This document shows, piece by piece, positions 56,022 to 60,000 of a DNA stretch of 60,000 nt (positions are counted from its first letter, which is position 1; each line of letters starts with the position of its first letter). The translations under genes and the position numbers were made by a program. This DNA comes from Takakia lepidozioides (lineage: Eukaryota; Streptophyta; Takakiopsida; Takakiales; Takakiaceae), in contig CM060733.1 of NCBI GenBank assembly GCA_030704615.1, positions 67,148,001 to 67,208,000 of the forward strand, written 5' to 3'. The notes beneath the pieces were generated by a model. The model saw only the letters and a program-made list of their open reading frames with translations. It searched no databases and was not told where the DNA came from.

Positions 56022-57249
56022 TTACTGTTTGGGATTTGTAACCCTTTGTGAGCGAGCACCCTTCTGACGGTTAGAGTCTTGTGAAGGACTCTGTGTGCGA
56101 GCCCGTGTCCTGTCACTGGTTGAGGGAGATGATTGAAAACTACCTGGATATGTCAGTCCCTCTGGAGGCTGATATCGAGGTAATCTTTCAGGCATAGGAG
56201 ACCCCCGTCGCTTCTCCTCAGCCATCTGAATTGCATAGTCATCTGCCATGTCAAAAGAGTCCGCTGAAGAAACAGTTGTATCAGAATCCTCGTCCCCCCT
56301 GAGGTGTTTTAACTGTCGAACTTTAACTGGAATTCTCTGGGGCATTCAATGTTGTTCCACCATGTCTGGAAGTTTAAACTGTCAAACTTGTTGTAAGCGC
56401 TGAATTGCAAAATTGGTGAAGACCCTGAGCTCCTTGTCTGTCCAGGTGAGTGGTGTACCAATGACTTGTGAATTGTGCAAATATTTCCATGCCTCATGTC
56501 CCTTAAAGAAAATATCGTCAGGCCCGAATTTCTGTGTTGACAAATTGTTCCAGGCCGCATGAAACCATGAACGAATCTGAGAATCCTTTTGCATCATAAC
56601 TTTTGCCTCATATAGGTACATATGAGGTGGCACTGAAGGTAAGACCCAAGGATCCCCACTGGAATAACTCAGAAAGCGCGTTTGCATCTTCTGTTGCTCA
56701 ATGTGATAACGTACCAGAAAACAAGCAGCGTAGTATAACCCGCAGCCCATGACAATACTTGCTACCTCTTTGGTCTTGGTATAAATGAATCCATGTACAA
56801 CTTGGAAGGCAATTAATTCCTTCAACATGGTACTTGCCTCATGCCAGTACTGCGCAAAGTGATGATCCTCAATTGGTCGATTATTCGGAAGAACTTTAGT
56901 TGGCCACTGGCAGCCAAATGCGCATGATTTGATAGTAATGTGCCAATGACTGCGGAGGACTAAATTCCTTCCAAGCCAAATCCAACACAATGGGAATTTG
57001 GTTGAAGGGCATAATCATAGCCCCACTGTAATCCCGTGCAGCTGGAGTTTTAGGTGGGTTAAAAACAGCATTTCCCCATACCTCAGGCTGTGGTGGCCGT
57101 GGTGTGGCTGTAGTAACAACAGGGTCAGCTACTGGCACAGTGACTTGTTGTGGTGTTGGTGACAGTGGCTCTTGTACCATTGGCATCTCCTGCACCCCCT
57201 GCGAAGAAGACTGAAAAGCCAAAGTTCTCGCATTGTAATAAGAAGCCAT
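56022..57249 (-). pseudogene. Second ORF of gag-like element, unknown structural protein
   Basis: It starts MASYYNARTLAFQSSSQGVQ with a Pro/Thr/Val-rich linker, then FNQIPIVLDLAWKEFSPPQS. A frameshift near 56,910 leads to HFAQYWHEASTMLKELIAFQ, IVMGCGLYYAACFLVRYHIE, LPSVPPHMYLYEAKVMMQKD, IRSWFHAAWNNLSTQ and LRVFTNFAIQRLQQ. A stop and another frame then give a Ser/Arg/Pro-rich tail (MADDYAIQMAEEKRRGSPMP). The Trp- and Tyr-rich helical middle recalls a capsid-like protein, but I do not recognise the family. No protease, reverse transcriptase or integrase is present. Confidence 0.35.
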
Positions 57250-58072
57250 CAGTTGTTCCTCTCAGGTACACAGACTCTCTTGTCGATATTTGAAGTGAGG
57301 TCCTCCACTTGAGTCTGCATGCCGTCTACATCCTCCTGTAACTCTGCTATTCTACTATAGACATTGTCTATAGTAATGTCTATAGTAGTTGTGGCAATGT
57401 TCTGCACTTGCAGTCTGAGCTCATTCATCTCACTTTGGGTGAGCTTTCGTGGTGCTTTGCCCTCCACCGGCCCTTGTGCTAACCAAACCTGCATAAGGTG
57501 GTTATCCACCAAGTTGCTGGTGGCACCCCTGAGAGCTGCTCCTCTGTGAGCCTGTACACATCTATCTGCTGCTGTAAAGCCTCCATGCGCTTTGCATGAG
57601 GTTCAACCAAACTCGCATAGGCAGCAGCCAGATTATTGGCTTCCTTCCAAGACTTGTTAGCCACAGAGAATTCATTTCTATTTACCATGAGCGTTTGTTG
57701 CAACTCCAGGATGTACCTCTCTTGGTCAGCTTCAACCTGCCTGTATTGCTTGAAAGTATTCTCATTGCGACAGATTGTATTCTTCATATCGACAATGAGT
57801 TTCACTTGCTCAACATTCTCTGCCTCTGCCTTCGTACATCTTTCCACTTGACTGTTTATTTCTATTGTAGCTTGGTCAAGCATAGTTGTGAGTGTAGCAC
57901 ATTGTATGGCCATCCTGTCATGCACTGTCTGCAACTCCGTATGTAGTTCATTCACTTCTTGCAACTTGCTTTCATGCTTCATCTGCATTTGGTATAGCTG
58001 TTGCTTATGTGCTTCGTGCAACTGGTCTTGCGCGAGGCCTGCCTCAATCAATTGTTCCTTGTGTCTGTCCAC
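57248..58072 (-). pseudogene. Coiled-coil first ORF of the gag-like element
   Basis: It reads HKEQLIEAGLAQDQLHEAHK, QQLYQMQMKHESKLQEVNEL, EQVKLIVDMKNTICRNENTF and SWKEANNLAAAYASLVEPHA. After a one-base frame change near 57,530 it continues as LVDNHLMQVWLAQGPVEGKA, ELRLQVQNIATTTIDITIDN and VYSRIAELQEDVDGMQTQVE. Heptad-type repeats throughout. Its stop overlaps the ATG of the next ORF (TGATG). The 5' end is cut at about 58,060 by element 5. Homologous to the fragment at 12.4-13.0 kb. Confidence 0.55.
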
Positions 58073-58149
58073 ATGAATATACTAGAGTCAGCGATACCAG
58101 AGTCCTGAGGTGAAGGAAATCCATGTATGAGTAAAATGAAACATGTACA

Positions 58150-59210
58150 TGCTTAAGCTCGGAAATTCGGCACCGCATTTCATTTTTCTCCATGCAGCGA
58201 TTTCTTGCAGCTCCCTTTCCTCCGTTGTGGTCGTAACGGAAATGTTGTACCGCATTTCATTTCTTGACATGGCATTACCATACTTCGAATTGGAAATGCG
58301 GAACCGCATTTCCATATTGGACCTTGAATTGTCCAAGCATGTCCAATCGCCAATGCTTGTCCATGTCCGTTCTAGAAATGCGGCACCGCATTTCCATGTC
58401 CGTCATCAAATTTTCTTATTGGACAATGGAATGCGGTGCCGCATTTCCGTCGAAGGGTCTGGAATTGGACAATCAACGATGTCCGTTCTGGAAATGCGGC
58501 ACCGCATTTCCATGTCCGTCATCAAAATTTTGTATTGGACAATGGAATGCGGTGCCGCATTTTCGTCCAGCAAGACGGAATGCCCCCATGCATTTCCGTC
58601 CAAGGGTCTGGGATTGGACAAACAACGATGTCTGTTTTGGAAATGCGGCGCCGCAATTCCATGTTTGGCAATCGAAGTTCTTATTGGACAATGGAATGCG
58701 GTGCCGCATTTCCGTCCAAGGGTCTGGAATTCGACAAACCACGATGTCCGTTCTGGAAATGCGGCGATGCATTTCCATGTACGTCATCAAAATTTCTTAT
58801 TGGACAATGGAATGCAAAGCCGCATTCCCGTCCAGAATCATGGAATGCGGAGCCGCAGTTCCGTCGATGGGTCTGGAGTTGGAAAAACGTCCATCTCCAA
58901 AATGGAAATGCGGCACCGCATTTCCATGTCCGCCATTTAAATAACGTGTTTGACCTCCGCATGCGGGGTGGCATTTTCATTTACCTCCATGGAAGGAGCC
59001 GGCAATCGGCAAAACTGCCATGTCAAAAACGAAAATGCGGCACCGCATTTCCGTTCGGCCGAACAGTTTTCTGATGTCCAAACCATGAAACGGAAAATTG
59101 TTCTTGCCCGTTTTGGAAATGCGGTGCCGCATTTCCAAACGAGGTTTTTGCAGTTGCCACATTTCGGTTCCGACATGGAAATGCGGTGCCGCATTTCCGA
59201 TTTTGGGAGG
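58150..59210. repeat. GGCGCC-centred palindrome array of element 5
   Basis: About 16 palindromes with AATGCGG arms, similar linkers and spacing to the copy 1 array but inverted. Centres are CG, TG or CA. Degenerate sites include 58,763 (CGATGC) and 58,811. Confidence 0.93.
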
Positions 59211-59279
59211 GACGTGGTTTGAACGATGGTGTCGTTGAGAAGCACATGGGAGAGGGGACATGAAGGACGGGGAGAATTT

Positions 59280-59289
59280 CCTTTATATA
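59280..59289 (-). promoter_or_regulatory. Conserved TATA box facing the palindrome array (element 5)
   Basis: TATATAAAGG on the minus strand with the same flanks as in copy 1 and element 4, with an ATG about 33 bases downstream at 59,247. Confidence 0.45.
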
Positions 59290-59334
59290 CTCTGGAAGAG
59301 AATTTAAATGTACGGAGAGTTCATTAAAATTCTA

Positions 59335-60000
59335 TTAATCTTGAAAATCATCACTATCGTCGTCCTGTCTTTGACTGTCCTGCTCCGCCACCACCCCGTC
59401 ATCTCTAGCGGACTGCTCGTTGGCCAGGCTTTCAAAAATCTCATCTTCCCCTTGCGGAACCGACCATCTCACCTCCGTTGGGTCGTCGTCCTCCCTATCT
59501 GCATCGCTCTCATCCGCTGAATCACATATGAACTTTCGCACCCGTCTACCTGTCTCAGCTGCTGCCAACTCTTTCCTTATCCTTGTGTCCTCCCTAGCCC
59601 TCTCCAAAATCTGCTCTACTTTACTGGCATTCTCACATCGTCTAATCGCTGTATTTGCGAGTTTAGCTGCATAACTTGGAAGGGAGTAGTCCTTCGCTGG
59701 GCTCGTCATGAAGTCGACCCTCGCAAAGAACGGGACATTCTTCCTGGCAGGAAGTGTAGGCCCTACATGTTTCGACCCGGATCCTGGAATCCTGCACATA
59801 ACAATCACCCACGAGACCAATGAGAACCACAGTCCGGAAATGAGTTTGACAAAAAATCACCCAGAAGGCTTTGCAAACTTATAATGTTTGCACTCATTCG
59901 TATTCCGGGTTCTCCTCGACATCAATGTCCACTGTCTCTTCCTCCGACTCCGACGAATCCGAGGAATCTTTGGCTTCAATGGGAGCCTTCACATTCCGTT
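59335..60000 (-). pseudogene. 3' exons of the ParB/methyltransferase gene (element 5), partial
   Basis: The last exon 59,791-59,335 is open and reads IPGSGSKHVGPTLPARKNVP, FMTSPAKDYSLPSYAAKLAN, TAIRRCENASKVEQILERAR and AETGRRVRKFICDSADESDA, ending in DDDSDDFQD. The preceding exon (60,000 to about 59,898) encodes SSDSSESEEETVDIDVEENP. Its acceptor (GTGCAG) is intact, but the donor that should follow EENPEY is ATGAGT instead of GTGAGT. Continues beyond the window. Confidence 0.75.

Larger units (their letters stand above)
58057..60000 (-). mobile_element. Element 5: inverted partial copy of the main element
   Basis: The reverse strand carries the end of the ParB/methyltransferase gene, the TATA box and the palindrome array, in the order of copy 1. 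It stops at about 58,057, before gene B. The other side runs out of the window. Confidence 0.85.

Overview
This is nuclear DNA from a green-lineage eukaryote. It holds an eight-exon plant-type OSCA channel gene with GT-AG introns, a plant-type Ty3/Gypsy fragment, CACTA transposons, a captured PPR fragment and very little unique coding sequence. A large, repeat-rich streptophyte genome such as a charophyte alga (Chara-like) is my best guess; nothing in the window proves the species.

Layout. 0.7-5.4 kb: the one clearly intact host gene, an OSCA/CSC1-like (DUF221) channel whose eight exons join into 743 codons plus a stop. 5.7-16.4 kb: a nest of broken elements: the end of element 1, a Gypsy element split by another insertion, a DUF4216-type CACTA gene remnant, a coiled-coil retroelement-like fragment, and truncated element 4. 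16.4-20.7 kb: element 2, made mostly of a 28-unit, 116-bp hairpin satellite plus a SWIM-finger fragment. 22.1-33.7 kb: element 3, with a Cys-rich transposase-like fragment, two palindrome arrays, and a methyltransferase-like gene cut in two by a 5.0-kb CACTA transposon with a GTG target duplication. 33.7-43.6 kb: sparse DNA with a small coiled-coil gene and its broken paralogue, interspersed palindromic motifs and C-rich repeats. 43.6-53.0 kb: the best copy of the main element (copy 1). 53.0-58.1 kb: CATCCGG repeats, retroelement-like ORFs, a dispersed repeat and a gag-like coiled-coil gene. 58.1-60.0 kb: copy 5, inverted.

The notable system is the repeated main element. It carries a spliced gene whose product joins a ParB-like domain (motif DGNHR) to a beta-class DNA-methyltransferase-like domain (order DIPDG, then DLICGTG) and an acidic tail. 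A conserved TATA box follows, then an array of about 20 palindromes centred on GGCGCC. Beyond it is a divergent pair of paralogous genes of unknown function (here called A and B), and the end is built of GCTCATG repeats finishing in AAATAGCAGCCCCC. The same palindrome class with changed arms builds two other arrays and sits inside three introns of the ParB/methyltransferase gene. Every visible copy is damaged. I infer that the palindromes could be recognition sites or transcribed hairpins for the element's own protein, but the sequence only shows the association.
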